A DNA stretch of 64,000 nucleotides from Deinococcus depolymerans (GCF_039522025.1 NZ_BAAADB010000003.1:132179-196178); one strand, 5' to 3'; shown: positions 1-9,210, counted from the stretch's first letter. The notes: generated by a model not told the origin, from the sequence alone. Translations and numbers: made by a program.

Positions 1-402
1 CAGCAGGGACAGCGGGCCGCTGTAGAAGTCCGTGGTGTGCATCGCCGCGAACCCCGCCGCTTCCAGCGCGTCCCGGACGGGCGTGTTGTCGCGCGCACTG
101 AAGGCGTACACGGGCAGACCGTCAGCGTGCGCCAGGGCGCGGCGCAGCAGGGCCGGCAGGTGCCCGCCGTCACTGACCGGTCCTTCCAGCACCAGTCCGT
201 CCCGGAAGGGGGACAGCGCGCAGTAGGCGCGCACGCCCTCGTCGTCGGTATCCACGAGGCAGGTGCTGTCCTCGCACTCCAGTTGCAGTTCACGGGGGTC
301 GCGGGCGTCCGGGGAGAACACCTCGCGTTCCGGGGCGTCGTCCATCCAGTTCAGGAGCGCGAGGACGTCCGGGACATCGGTGGGCAGCATGGGTCGGATC
401 AT
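1..402 (-). CDS. GNAT-like N-acetyltransferase, C-terminus beyond window
   Basis: The minus-strand frame is open from the ATG at 402 to the window edge (134 codons), so the gene is partial. The start is supported by GGAGG six bases upstream. The N-terminus MIRPMLPTDVPDVLALLNWM has the look of a GNAT first strand and helix, and the segment around residues 95-125 (VYAFSARDNTPVRDALEAAG) resembles the GNAT helix that precedes the last strands. GNAT enzymes transfer an acyl group from acyl-CoA to an amine; the substrate cannot be inferred. Assignment is by pattern only, and another Deinococcus hypothetical family is possible. Confidence 0.55.
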   Translation of the reverse strand, partial: MIRPMLPTDVPDVLALLNWMDDAPEREVFSPDARDPRELQLECEDSTCLVDTDDEGVRAYCALSPFRDGLVLEGPVSDGGHLPALLRRALAHADGLPVYAFSARDNTPVRDALEAAGFAAMHTTDFYSGPLSLL

Positions 403-742
403 GGGAACCTCCGGAAACGGTGGCTGGGCGCTCGTCCGGCAGGAGGGGACGTGCTCAGCGGGGAAACGGCAGGACCAGGGCGACGGAGTTGACGGAACGC
501 TGACCTTCAGCCTAGTCAGCGGCGCGGCCCGCTGTCTGCCGTGCGCTTCACCCCGCGCCCCGGCCCCCCCGTGCTATGCTCGGCGTATGCCCTGAACAGG
601 GTACGCCGCCTGCCTCCCCACAGACACGAAGCCGTGTTTGAGGGGCGTTTTCCTTTTGAGCCGGGGCGCACCGCGAGCGCACCGCCCCGGCCCCGCCGGG
701 GAAGCGACCGGGCAGCCCGGCATCATCCCGGAGGTGTTCGCC
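403..742. other. intergenic region with leader of the DUF4258 gene
   Basis: No gene is supported in these 340 bases. The right half is a roughly 155-nt leader of the next gene, starting at a -10 at 575-580. It contains short inverted repeats, for example CCCTGAACAGGG near 590 and CACGAAGCCGTG near 625, and a GC-rich stretch. No known riboswitch class or SRP-type RNA was recognised. Confidence 0.4.
575..595 (+). promoter_or_regulatory. -10 element followed by a two-codon leaderless ORF
   Basis: TATGCT (575-580) is followed six bases later by ATG CCC TGA (587-595). This is the same spacing used by leaderless genes in this window, but the ORF is only Met-Pro-stop. The transcript would continue about 155 nt to the DUF4258 gene start. 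Confidence 0.4.
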
Positions 743-1396
743 GTGACGAAACAGTCCAGCAGACCGGGCGGGAACCCCCCGCCCCGCGCCGCCCGCCCCG
801 CCCCGACCAACGGCCCGCAGACGGGCATGGACCTGCTGGTCCTGCGGGCGCAGCTGGCCCGCGCCGAGAAGGCCGCCCGGCGCGCGCAGCACGCGCCGCC
901 CCCGGTGCGGGCCGCGCCGCAGGCGCCGGTCAAGCCGCAGCGCGAGGCGGACCTGGCGGGCGTCAGTACCGACGAGTTCAGCCTGAGCCGCGCGCACGCC
1001 CGGTTGCGTGAAGCCGTGTACGACGGCCGTTACCACCTGTGCGACCACGCCATCGGGCACGCCCGCGCCGAGGGGTTCCTGGAGCACGACGTCATGAACG
1101 TCCTCCTGACCGGCCGGGTGCGGGCCGTGTACACCGAGGACCGCCGCTGGCTGGTCTGCGGGTACTTCGAGGCGTGCGGCGTGAAACTCCCGCTGCACGT
1201 GGTCGCCGAGCACGCCCGCGACGGGTTCGTGGACATCGTGACGGCGTTCGTGCCCAAGCAGCCGCACCACATCATCAGTCGGGCGCGGCTGGCCGTGATG
1301 CTCCGCTACGACGATCAGACCATCCGCGCCCGCACCGCGCACGCCGGGAACCGCGTCGGGCACCGCGGCAAGGGCCGCTGGAAGAAGAGCGCCTGA
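743..1396 (+). CDS. DUF4258 domain-containing protein
   Basis: A 217-residue protein. GTG at 743 is chosen because GGAGG lies at 730-734 with eight bases of spacing; the open frame upstream is unlikely to be translated. The first ~75 residues are Pro/Ala/Arg-rich and probably disordered. Residues about 80-185 form a DUF4258-like domain (YHLCDHAIGHARAEG, then VYTEDRRWLVCGYF and LPLHVVAEH), and the tail is basic (RGKGRWKKSA). The biochemical function of DUF4258 is not established; related small domains occur in toxin-like and nuclease-like proteins, so an RNA or nucleic-acid role is only a guess. It is transcribed alone and is convergent with purH. Confidence 0.6.
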   Translation: MTKQSSRPGGNPPPRAARPAPTNGPQTGMDLLVLRAQLARAEKAARRAQHAPPPVRAAPQAPVKPQREADLAGVSTDEFSLSRAHARLREAVYDGRYHLCDHAIGHARAEGFLEHDVMNVLLTGRVRAVYTEDRRWLVCGYFEACGVKLPLHVVAEHARDGFVDIVTAFVPKQPHHIISRARLAVMLRYDDQTIRARTAHAGNRVGHRGKGRWKKSA

Positions 1397-1418
1397 CGGC
1401 CCGGCCTGTCTGCGGCCC

Positions 1419-3008
1419 TCAGTGGCGGAAGTGGCGGCTGCCCGTGAACACCATGCTGATGCCCAGTTCGTTGCACGCGGCGATCACTTCGGGGTCGCGT
1501 TTGGCGCCGCCGGGTTGCAGGATGGCCGTCACGCCCACGCTCGCGGCGAGGCGCACCACGTCGTCGAAGGGGAAGAACGCCTCGCTGGTCAGCACGGCGC
1601 CCTGTGCGCGCTCGCCGGCGTTCGCCACGGCCCGCTCGGCCGCCCAGATGCGGCTGACCGCCCCGGCGCCCAGGCCGACCGTCACGCCGCCGCGTGCCAG
1701 GACCACGGCGTTGCTGCGGGCGTTCTTCACGACCGCCCACGCGAAGCGCAGGTCGTGCCACTCCTGATCGGTGGGCTGCCGGGCCGTGACGACTTCCGGG
1801 CACAGGTCGTCCCAGGGGCGGGCGTCGCGTTCCTGCACGGCGAACCCGCCGGTCAGGGGGCGCACGTCCAGCACGCTCACGCCCTGCGGCGCGGCGGCCA
1901 CCAGCACCCGCAGGTCCGGTTTCTTCTCCGCGAACCACGCGGCGGCCTCGGGCGTCACCTCGGGGGCGATCAGCACTTCCAGGAAGGTGCCGCGCGTCGC
2001 CTGCGCCGCCTCCAGCGTCACGGGCGCACTGACGGCGACCACGCCGCCGAACACGCTGAGGGTGTCAGCGTCACGGGCGCGTTCCCAGGCGGTCTTCACG
2101 TCGTCCGCGACGGCCACGCCGCAGGGGTTGGCGTGCTTGACGGCCACGCACACCGCCACCGGGTCGCCGTGCTGCGCCTGCGTCTCCTGCGCCGCGAGTT
2201 CCTGGCACAGTGCCCACGCGGCGTCCGCGTCGGCGTAGTTGTTGAAGCTCATGGGTTTGCCCGCCACGACCTGCGCGTCGATGACCGGCCCGACCGCGCC
2301 GCCCAGACGGTAGATCGCGCCCGGCTGGTGCGGGTTCTCGCCGTAGCGGACCTCGGCGGCCCGGCTGAGGTTCAGCGTCAGCGTGCCGGGCAGCGCGGTG
2401 GGCAGCTCGTCGCTGCGGCCTTCCAGGTACGCGGTGATGGCGGCGTCGTACTCGCTGGTGTGCCGGTACGCCTTGGCGGCCAGCCGCTGCCGGTCGGCGG
2501 CGCTCACGTCGTCCTGAAGCGCCACGGTGTAATCGGCGGGGTCCACGAGGACGAGCACGTCCGCGTGGTTCTTCGCGGCCGAGCGGATCATGGCCGGCCC
2601 GCCGATGTCGATGTTCTCGACGGCCTCGTCGAACGCCGCGCCGCGCGCCACCGTCTCCCGGAAGGGGTACAGGTTCACGCACACCAGATCGATGGTGCCG
2701 ATCCCGTGCGCGTCCAGCTGCCCCAGGTGACCGGGTTCACGCCGCGCCAGAATCCCGCCGTGCACGGCCGGGTGCAGCGTCTTCACGCGGCCGTCCAGCA
2801 TCTCCGGGAAGCCCGTCACGTCACTCACCTGCCGCGCCGTGACGCCCGCCGCGACGATGCTGGCGTAGGTGCCGCCGGTACTCAGGATCTCCCAGCCGCG
2901 CGCCTCGAGCTGCCGCGCGAACTCCACCACGCCCGTCTTGTCACTGACCGAGATCAGCGCCCGTTTCCGGCCCTGCGCACCGCCCTGCCCGCCTTCTTGT
3001 TGCGTCAT
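1419..3008 (-). CDS. purH: bifunctional AICAR formyltransferase / IMP cyclohydrolase PurH
   Basis: PurH performs the last two steps of de novo purine synthesis in the cytosol: formylation of AICAR using 10-formyl-THF, then closure to IMP. The 529-residue length matches the family. The N-terminal MGS-like cyclohydrolase domain shows LSTGGT (42-47) and KTLHP (76-80). The transformylase domain shows RYGENPHQ (221-228) and the catalytic Lys-His motif KHANPCG (291-297). The C-terminus (MVFTGSRHFRH) is intact. GGGAGG sits just before the ATG. The gene is monocistronic, with a leader of about 136 nt that contains a terminator-like hairpin (see 3037-3067). Confidence 0.97.
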   Translation of the reverse strand: MTQQEGGQGGAQGRKRALISVSDKTGVVEFARQLEARGWEILSTGGTYASIVAAGVTARQVSDVTGFPEMLDGRVKTLHPAVHGGILARREPGHLGQLDAHGIGTIDLVCVNLYPFRETVARGAAFDEAVENIDIGGPAMIRSAAKNHADVLVLVDPADYTVALQDDVSAADRQRLAAKAYRHTSEYDAAITAYLEGRSDELPTALPGTLTLNLSRAAEVRYGENPHQPGAIYRLGGAVGPVIDAQVVAGKPMSFNNYADADAAWALCQELAAQETQAQHGDPVAVCVAVKHANPCGVAVADDVKTAWERARDADTLSVFGGVVAVSAPVTLEAAQATRGTFLEVLIAPEVTPEAAAWFAEKKPDLRVLVAAAPQGVSVLDVRPLTGGFAVQERDARPWDDLCPEVVTARQPTDQEWHDLRFAWAVVKNARSNAVVLARGGVTVGLGAGAVSRIWAAERAVANAGERAQGAVLTSEAFFPFDDVVRLAASVGVTAILQPGGAKRDPEVIAACNELGISMVFTGSRHFRH

Positions 3009-3329
3009 GTTCCTTCCTCCCAGAACCAGAAAACGCGAACGGTTCCCACCGACAGGGAGCCGTTCGACCCAGGCGCGCGATCCCTGAAACTTCCGGAGGC
3101 TCCCCCGTGGTCAGCCCACGTTCAGCGCCAGTCGCCCCCGCACTCGCCGCAGCATACCGGGTTCACCCCCGGCGGGGTCCGGCAGACGCAGACAGGGCGC
3201 GCCGGGTGGGGTTGCGTCTCGCGTCCGGCGCGGCGCGGCTACACTGAAGATGCTGGCCGCCCCGCCGTGAATGGCCCTCCCGGACGCCCTCTCCTCCCCG
3301 GCCTGTCGGCTGCCTGACCGGAGACTCTC
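3009..3329. other. divergent intergenic region between purH and the PrnB/IDO-like gene
   Basis: It holds a minus-strand -10 TATGCT at 3151-3156 that would give purH a leader of about 136 nt. A plus-strand -10 TACACT at 3240-3245 gives the rightward gene a leader of about 78 nt. No coding sequence is supported. Confidence 0.5.
3037..3067 (-). promoter_or_regulatory. hairpin in purH leader, possible attenuator
   Basis: Arms CGAACGG and CCGTTCG, extended inward by a TCCC/GGGA pairing, are followed on the purH sense strand by CGTTTTCT. This looks like an intrinsic terminator lying inside the purH leader, shortly before the Shine-Dalgarno. I do not recognise a riboswitch aptamer upstream. Confidence 0.4.
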
Positions 3330-4616
3330 TTGCCTCACGCCCCCGTTTCCCCTGCCGCGCCCGCCGGGATTCCGGCGCTGCTGACGCTGTTCCAGCCCCT
3401 GGCCCGCACGGGATTCCTGCCGCCCACCGCGCCCCTGCTGGACCTGCCCGGTCCCTTCCAGCGGCTGCTGGACGCCATTGCGGCCCTGGCCCCGGCGTAC
3501 CAGGGGAGCGGGGTGCGCGCGGCCCTGCTGGACCTCGACGCGGCCCTGGGCGACCGCCGGGACGACGCCCGGCAGCTGAGCCCCGCGCAGCAGGAGGCGC
3601 TGCTCTCGGCCACGGCGATCCTGATGCACCTGTTCCGCTGGAACGCCGTGCCGGTCCCGCCCGTCCGGTTTCAGGAACGGCCGGCCTTCCCGCCGCACCT
3701 GCGCGCCCTGTTCCGTGACCTGAGCGCCGCGCACGACCTGCCGGCCTGCGGCACCATGCACACCCTGAAGTACCTGAACTGGCGCTCGGACGCCCTGACC
3801 CCCGGCGAGCCGTACCACGCCGGGCAGGTGCAGGCCGGTCAGGTGCGGATCGCGCACAACTGGCACGTCACGCCTGCCGGGGACGACCGGGACCTGGCGG
3901 GGCAGCTGGACCTGTGGATCCAGACCTTCGTGCTGACCGAGGCGCGCGGGCAGGCGGTCCTGACGGCCGCCGCGCAGGCCCTGGCCGCCGCGCACCACCA
4001 CGACCGCCCCGCGCTGGAAGCGGCCCTGGAGGCGCTGCACGCCGCCGTGCAGGCCATGACCCGCCAGATCAACGCCCTGATGCGGTTCCGGGTGGTGCGC
4101 AGCGACCTGTGGCGGGTGTTCATCCAGCCGACCTTCGGGTGGGGCCTGCCCGTGGACGGCGTGCCGGGCGGCCCGGTCCTGGAGGGCGCCAGTGGGCTGC
4201 AACTGGGCGGCACGCAGGTCGCGGACCTGGCGCTGGGCGTGGGGTTCGACTCGAACCTGGGGCGCGCCCTCCGGCACTCGCGGGCCTCCATGACGCCCCC
4301 GCAGCGGGCGCTGCTGAACGCCTGGGAACCGCAGCGGAACGTGATCCGCGCGGCGGTACTGGACTGGGGCGGCAGCCGGGCGCGGGACGCATTCGAGGCC
4401 AGCCTGGACGACCTGCGGCTGTGGCGGGTCAGTCACCGCGAGCGCGGCGCGGTATACCTGCGCGGCGACGGCCGCGAGCACGTCATGGCGTCCACCGGCA
4501 CCCAGCTGGACCCCGGCACCCCGCACGAGCAGGCCTTCCGCGACCTGATGAACGAGCGCATCGGGGAGACGCAGGCCCGGACCCTCAGGGGACCGGACCG
4601 GCCGGCAGACCTGTAG
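3330..4616 (+). CDS. PrnB / indoleamine-dioxygenase superfamily-like protein
   Basis: A 428-residue all-helical protein. TTG at 3330 is preceded by GGAG with suitable spacing. The segment around residues 250-270 (LMRFRVVRSDLWRVFIQPTF) and the later SHRERGAVYLRGDGRE element near residue 370 resemble the IDO/PrnB fold, in which a histidine in the late helix ligates heme. PrnB-type proteins rearrange tryptophan derivatives and IDOs cleave the indole ring. No pyrrolnitrin or kynurenine pathway genes are adjacent, so the substrate is unknown. Family assignment is by recollected sequence pattern and could be wrong; a conserved Deinococcus hypothetical is the fallback. Confidence 0.45.
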   Translation: MPHAPVSPAAPAGIPALLTLFQPLARTGFLPPTAPLLDLPGPFQRLLDAIAALAPAYQGSGVRAALLDLDAALGDRRDDARQLSPAQQEALLSATAILMHLFRWNAVPVPPVRFQERPAFPPHLRALFRDLSAAHDLPACGTMHTLKYLNWRSDALTPGEPYHAGQVQAGQVRIAHNWHVTPAGDDRDLAGQLDLWIQTFVLTEARGQAVLTAAAQALAAAHHHDRPALEAALEALHAAVQAMTRQINALMRFRVVRSDLWRVFIQPTFGWGLPVDGVPGGPVLEGASGLQLGGTQVADLALGVGFDSNLGRALRHSRASMTPPQRALLNAWEPQRNVIRAAVLDWGGSRARDAFEASLDDLRLWRVSHRERGAVYLRGDGREHVMASTGTQLDPGTPHEQAFRDLMNERIGETQARTLRGPDRPADL

Positions 4617-4646
4617 GTGACTGCCCGGCCCCGTCCGGGGCGGCGT

Positions 4647-5192
4647 TCAGCCGCTGTTGCCGCTGCCGTCCGGGGAGGGCTCGCCCGGGGTGGGGGCAGC
4701 GTCCCCGAGGTTCAGGACGCGGCGCAGGTCGTCCAGCACCGCGCGTTCCCGGTCGTTCACGAGTTCCCCGCCGAAGCCCAGGAACCCGCCTTCCTTCGCG
4801 GCGTTCGCGGTGCGTTCGGCCACGCTGAGCAGCATCTGGCGGTACGCGGCGCTGTCCTCGGGGCTGGCCTTGGCGCTGACCAGCCACGCGGCCTGACGGA
4901 CGTTCTCGAGGCTCTGTTCGAGCGCTTCTTGCATGTTGCGGGCGCGTTCCTGGTGCGGCATGACGGCCGGGTCCGGGGCGGTGCCCAGCAGGTCGGCCGC
5001 GATGGCCTCCAGCAGGGGCGTGCGGGTGTCGGCGCTGACGGCCGCACGGAGCGCGTCACTGAGGGCTCTGGCCTCGGCGACCAGTCCGGTCAGGCCGCTG
5101 GGGCTGGCCGCCACGACGGCCGCGCCGGCCCGGCCGGGGCCGGTCATGACCTTGAACCACTCGTCGGGCGTGAAGTTGTCCTTGATGCTCAT
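4647..5192 (-). CDS. conserved hypothetical protein, 181 aa
   Basis: Acidic, Ala/Leu-rich helical protein with no recognised domain. It begins MSIKDNFTPDEWFKVMTGPG, includes a helical run (MQEALEQSLENVRQAAWLVSA) around residues 85-105, and ends in a Pro/Ser/Gly-rich tail. The ATG at 5192 lies six bases after TACGCT (5199-5204), so it is read from a leaderless transcript, which supports this start. It is convergent with the PrnB-like gene. The early DEWFKVMTGPGRAGAAVVAASP segment recalls bacterial TerB-like or secretion-partner proteins only vaguely; I assign no function. Confidence 0.7.
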   Translation of the reverse strand: MSIKDNFTPDEWFKVMTGPGRAGAAVVAASPSGLTGLVAEARALSDALRAAVSADTRTPLLEAIAADLLGTAPDPAVMPHQERARNMQEALEQSLENVRQAAWLVSAKASPEDSAAYRQMLLSVAERTANAAKEGGFLGFGGELVNDRERAVLDDLRRVLNLGDAAPTPGEPSPDGSGNSG

Positions 5193-5198
5193 GCTTCC

Positions 5199-5204
5199 AG
5201 CGTA
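5199..5204 (-). promoter_or_regulatory. leaderless -10 (TACGCT) for the gene starting at 5192
   Basis: TACGCT on the minus strand ends six bases before the ATG, and no Shine-Dalgarno is present. Confidence 0.6.
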
Positions 5205-5234
5205 AGGGCCGCGCCGGGCAGTCAGGTTAGGGGT

Positions 5235-5462
5235 TCATTCACGGTCGGGCAGCCCGCTCAGGTCGAAGCGGACCGGGTCGGTGTCCTCGGGGACGCTGCG
5301 CGCGTCTGCCGGAAGGCCGTGCCCGCCGAACAGCCCGGTGGCCGCCAGCCCGCCGCCCAGGGCGTCGTGCGGGGACTCGCCGGGCGGCACGACCGGTTTC
5401 ATGCGGAACGACAGGACGATCAGCGCGGTGGGCAGCAGGATGAACAGCAGGAAGGCGGTCAT
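5235..5462 (-). CDS. small membrane protein, 75 aa
   Basis: One N-terminal transmembrane segment (MTAFLLFILLPTALIVLSF), then a hydrophilic Gly/Pro/Asp-rich tail. CGGAG precedes the ATG by seven bases. No family is recognised. It lies between the leaderless hypothetical and mobile element copy A, and may be co-transcribed with nothing else. Confidence 0.55.
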   Translation of the reverse strand: MTAFLLFILLPTALIVLSFRMKPVVPPGESPHDALGGGLAATGLFGGHGLPADARSVPEDTDPVRFDLSGLPDRE

Positions 5463-5488
5463 GGGTGACTCCGGGGTGCGGGGGCTGA

Positions 5489-5644
5489 TACGGACTCCGA
5501 TTGAAGAGGCTGCAAAGCTCCTTCAATCAGAGCGGATGCGACTCGGAGCGCTGCTCCGCAGAGGAGGAGAAAAACGGGTCCCGGACGTGGAGCTGGCAAT
5601 CCGGTGAACTTCCGGATTGTCGGCGAAACAAACGGCAGTCCGTA
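5489..5644 (+). mobile_element. TNA-flanked MITE, copy A (156 bp)
   Basis: Begins TACGGACTCC and ends AGTCCGTA, flanked by TGA on both sides (5486-5488 and 5645-5647). The left end carries the GATTGAA hairpin. The right end carries the inverted repeat around CAATCCGG...CCGGATTG and the GAAACAAACGG block. No ORF for a transposase. Confidence 0.85.
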
Positions 5645-5661
5645 TGAGGGGTGCGGGCGCT

Positions 5662-6231
5662 TCAGGCGTCGGAGGGCGGGACCGTCCAGCCGCTGCGGGC
5701 CGCCCAGGCCTGCGCCCCGGCGATGATCAGGTCCATCACGGGATCCTTGACAGCGTAGTAGGCGTCCGGGTCGTGCGGGTGAAGGCGGGCCAGCTGGGTC
5801 TTCACCTCGCCGTACGCGGCGGCCGCGGCGGGCGTGGCGCGCAGGAAGTCGCGCATCAGCAGGGGGTAGCGGTGGTTGAAGCGCCCCACCTCGCGCACAT
5901 GCACGTGCACCTGCCCGGCGCGGCTGGCGTAGGCCTTGCGCAGCTCGGCGGGGTCCAGACTCAGGCCGGGCGGGAGGTGGTCCTGCGTGACGGCGGGGCG
6001 CGGCTCGTAGCCCAGGCTGGCCAGCAGGTCCAGCACGCGGGGCGCGTCGCTCAGGTCGTTCAGGCCGATCTGGAGGTCGGTGATGTCCTTGGCGCTCAGG
6101 CCGGGTACGGCGGTCGAGCCGATGTGGTGCAGCGCCACGTCGGGCAGCGCGGCGCGGAGGGGCGCCGCCAGGACATGAAACCGTGCCGCCCAGCTGGTGT
6201 CGGGCGGCACGACGGTGATGACCTTGGACAT
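5662..6231 (-). CDS. GrpB family protein (UPF0157)
   Basis: 189 residues, the usual family length. The nucleotidyltransferase-like core is visible: HIGSTAVPGLSAKDITDLQI (about residues 40-59), then HVHVREVGRFNHR (about 108-120) and LRDFLRATP-type helix. GrpB proteins belong to the nucleotidyltransferase superfamily and are of unknown physiological substrate. The ATG at 6231 is seven bases after TACGCT, so it is leaderless. Copy A of the MITE lies 15 bp beyond its stop codon. Confidence 0.9.
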   Translation of the reverse strand: MSKVITVVPPDTSWAARFHVLAAPLRAALPDVALHHIGSTAVPGLSAKDITDLQIGLNDLSDAPRVLDLLASLGYEPRPAVTQDHLPPGLSLDPAELRKAYASRAGQVHVHVREVGRFNHRYPLLMRDFLRATPAAAAAYGEVKTQLARLHPHDPDAYYAVKDPVMDLIIAGAQAWAARSGWTVPPSDA

Positions 6232-6238
6232 GGCGCTG

Positions 6239-6244
6239 AGCGTA
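6239..6244 (-). promoter_or_regulatory. leaderless -10 (TACGCT) for the GrpB gene
   Basis: TACGCT ends seven bases upstream of the GrpB ATG on the minus strand. Confidence 0.6.
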
Positions 6245-6249
6245 GCGGA

Positions 6250-6606
6250 TCAGCAGGGGGAGGGTTCGGGCAGGGGAGGGGTGGGGGCGCTGAGGTGCGC
6301 CTTGGCCCAGCCGTCGATGGCGTCGATGACGCTCTGGAGTTCCAGGCCGGCGGGGGAGAGGGCGTAGACGCTGCGGGCGAGTTTGCCGTGGCTGTCCTCG
6401 GTGCGTTTGCTGATCAGGTCGAGTTGCTCGAGGTGTTCGAGGCGCTGCGTGAGGGTGGCGCTGTTGCATCCGCCGACGGCGCGTGCGAGTTCGTTAAACC
6501 CTTTTTCACCGTCGAGGAGGGCGCGGACAATGTGCAGCACCCATTTTTCCTGCAACACCCCGATGGCCCGGTAGACCGGGCAGAATCCAGTGTGTTCAGT
6601 GCTCAT
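6250..6606 (-). CDS. HxlR-family winged-helix transcriptional regulator
   Basis: 118 residues with the HxlR signature: CPVYRAIGVLQEKWVLHIVRALLDG at the N-terminus (first Cys often redox active), FNELARAVGGCNSATLTQRL recognition helix, then LISKRTEDSHGKLARSVYALSPAG wing. HxlR/YodB-type regulators sense electrophiles or oxidants and typically repress divergent reductase genes; here a nitroreductase is divergent across 87 bp. The ATG is six bases after TAAACT, so the mRNA is leaderless. It probably controls both itself and the nitroreductase; that is inference from arrangement. Confidence 0.93.
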   Translation of the reverse strand: MSTEHTGFCPVYRAIGVLQEKWVLHIVRALLDGEKGFNELARAVGGCNSATLTQRLEHLEQLDLISKRTEDSHGKLARSVYALSPAGLELQSVIDAIDGWAKAHLSAPTPPLPEPSPC

Positions 6607-6693
6607 GACCAGAGTTTACACTGCGGGGCTGATCAGATCATGACGAAAGACACATCACTTGACTTTACAAAGCAGTGGGGATAACCTCTCGAT
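6607..6693. promoter_or_regulatory. divergent promoter region HxlR / nitroreductase
   Basis: Minus strand: TAAACT at 6613-6618 for the regulator. Plus strand: TTGACT at 6659-6664, a 17-bp spacer, and TAACCT at 6682-6687, six bases before the nitroreductase ATG. The AT-rich centre (TTTACA...TGATCAGATCATGA) includes TGATCAGATCA and is the likely regulator target. Confidence 0.65.
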
Positions 6694-7314
<621 letters not shown>

Positions 7315-7364
7315 TCCACCGAAACCGGTGTCGGGCCCGCGCGCGCGGGCACACCGGAAAGCAG

Positions 7365-7387
7365 ACCGCCCCCACCGGGGCGGTTTT
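7365..7387 (+). terminator. intrinsic terminator after nitroreductase
   Basis: Perfect 8-bp arms ACCGCCCC and GGGGCGGT with a 4-base loop, followed by TTT. A second GC-rich hairpin (CCGGTGT...ACACCGG) lies just upstream. Confidence 0.85.
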
Positions 7388-7388
7388 C

Positions 7389-9011
7389 TCATGTTTCCCG
7401 CACCCCGCCGCCCCCGACACGCCACTCGCGCGTGGCGACCCGTTCCACCAGCCGCCGGTCATGACTGGCCAGCAGGACCGTGCCCGGAAAGTCCAGCAGC
7501 AGCCCTTCGAGTGCCTCGGTGGCCCGCACGTCCAGGTGATTGGTGGGTTCGTCCAGCAGCAGCACCTGCGAGCGCGTCACCCGCAGCCGCGCGAGGCTCA
7601 GTCGGGTGCGCTGCCCGCCCGACAGCCCGGACACGGGGAAGGCCGGGCCGCCCGGCACCTCCAGCGCCGCCGCGACCTCGTGCAACTGGTGCGGCGTCAG
7701 CAGCGGATTGGCGTCCAGCAGCGCGTCCCCCACCGTGCCCAGCCCGAGCAGTTCCTCGCCGTGCTGCCCGATCAGGCTGACGGTCAGACCCGCGCCCCAC
7801 GTCACCGACCCCCCGTGTGGCAGCTGCCCCAGCAGGGCGCGCAGCAGCGTGCTCTTGCCCCCACCGTTCGGGCCGGTCAGCGCCACCCGGTCGCCCCGGC
7901 GCACGTGCAGGGTCACGTTCGACAGCACCACCCCGGAGTCGCGCGTCACGCTCAGGTCGCGGACGGTCAGCACCTCCAGCGGCCCCGGCGGCACGGGCGG
8001 CAGCGTCAGCCGCAGCGTCCGCGCGTCCCGGAATGGCCTGTCCGGCGCCCCGGTGTCCATCCGCTCGATCTGCCGCTCCATGGCCCGCGCCCGGTTCGAG
8101 AACAGCACCTGCGCCCGACCCGCCTTGTGAGACGACAGGAACTTGTCGTTGTCCCGCGCCCGCGAGCGGTTCTCCTCGACGCTGCCCTTGCTGCTCAGGC
8201 GGCGCCGCTCCTCGTCCAGCGCCGCGCGTTTGCGGCGGTACGCCTCGAAATCGCGGGCCTGCGCCTCGCGGAGCGTCGCCTTCAGGGCCATCGCCTCAGC
8301 GTAATTCCCGGGGTACAAGCTCAGCGTGCCGCGTTCCAGTTCCGCCACGCCGGTCGCCACCTCATCCAGAAACGCCCGGTCATGGCTGGCCAGCACGAAC
8401 GCAGCGTCCGACGCCAGAATCCAGTCGCGCAGCCACGCCGCGCCCTCTGCGTCCAGGTGGTTCGTCGGTTCGTCCAGCAGGTACACGTCCGCCGGGGCCA
8501 GCAGCAGCGCCCCCAGCAGCACCCGCCGCGCCTGCCCGCCCGACAGCCGGTCCGCCCGCGAATGGGCGTTCAGACCCAGCCCGGCCAGCACCGCCGCCGC
8601 GCGCCCCGCGAAGTCGTAGCCACCCGCGAGCCGGTAGGCTTCCTCGGCGTCCGCGAAGGCCAGCAGCGCCGCCTCCGACCCGCCCGGCAGCGCCGCCTCC
8701 GACCCGCCCGGCAGCGCCGCCGAGGCCGCCTCGAACGCGACCTGGGCCGCCGCCAGCGCCGGGGGTGTCACGGCCCCCAGCACCGACCCACCCACGGACT
8801 GCGCCTGCGCCAGCAGCGCCACGCGGCCCACCCTGTTCACCACGCCCGCATCCGGCGCGTCCAGCCCCGCCAGCACGCGCAGCAGCGTACTCTTGCCGCT
8901 GCCGTTCTCGCCGACCAGCGCCAGCCGTTCCCCGGCCCCCACGGTCAGCTCCACACCCGAAAACACCACCCGGTCCGCGAACGACCGCGCGACCCCACTT
9001 GCCATCAGCAT
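7389..9011 (-). CDS. ABC-F family ATP-binding protein
   Basis: 540 residues with two ABC ATPase domains and no membrane segments, as in ABC-F proteins that act on the ribosome (translation factors or antibiotic protection). Domain 1 has Walker [10 protein letters not shown] and signature LSGGQ; domain 2 has [17 protein letters not shown] and [12 protein letters not shown] charged linker ([20 protein letters not shown]) joins them. ATG at 9011 is preceded by AGGGGG; an upstream in-frame ATG at 9071 lacks support. Domain 1 contains a tandem 8-residue duplication (LPGGSEAA twice). It is convergent with nitroreductase. Resistance versus housekeeping role is not decidable. Confidence 0.93.
   Translation of the reverse strand: MLMASGVARSFADRVVFSGVELTVGAGERLALVGENGSGKSTLLRVLAGLDAPDAGVVNRVGRVALLAQAQSVGGSVLGAVTPPALAAAQVAFEAASAALPGGSEAALPGGSEAALLAFADAEEAYRLAGGYDFAGRAAAVLAGLGLNAHSRADRLSGGQARRVLLGALLLAPADVYLLDEPTNHLDAEGAAWLRDWILASDAAFVLASHDRAFLDEVATGVAELERGTLSLYPGNYAEAMALKATLREAQARDFEAYRRKRAALDEERRRLSSKGSVEENRSRARDNDKFLSSHKAGRAQVLFSNRARAMERQIERMDTGAPDRPFRDARTLRLTLPPVPPGPLEVLTVRDLSVTRDSGVVLSNVTLHVRRGDRVALTGPNGGGKSTLLRALLGQLPHGGSVTWGAGLTVSLIGQHGEELLGLGTVGDALLDANPLLTPHQLHEVAAALEVPGGPAFPVSGLSGGQRTRLSLARLRVTRSQVLLLDEPTNHLDVRATEALEGLLLDFPGTVLLASHDRRLVERVATREWRVGGGGVRET
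8671..8718. repeat. 24-bp tandem duplication inside the ABC-F gene
   Basis: Two perfect 24-base units, in frame, duplicating eight residues in the first ATPase domain between the Walker A motif and signature. Confidence 0.9.
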
Positions 9012-9210
9012 CGATTCATCCCCCTGACGGGACAGGCCAGCCCACACGCGGCGGGCGGCAACTCGGAACACGGCAGTCAGGGGTTACAGACGCAAGGCAG
9101 GGAGGTCCTTTGAATGAGCGGAGGGCCGGAACAGCCGGGCGATCCCGGCGATCAAGACAGACCGTACCACTCGCCGGGCGGGAAACACATGCGCCGGATG
9201 GCGGAGGGTC

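Noticed and set aside
560..742. SRP RNA, 6S RNA or riboswitch before the DUF4258 gene
   Set aside because: No conserved SRP loop or known aptamer core was seen.
3111..4526. 471-codon minus frame opposite the PrnB/IDO-like gene
   Set aside because: Arg/Gln/His-rich shadow with no start site; the plus strand has a ribosome site and helical protein pattern.
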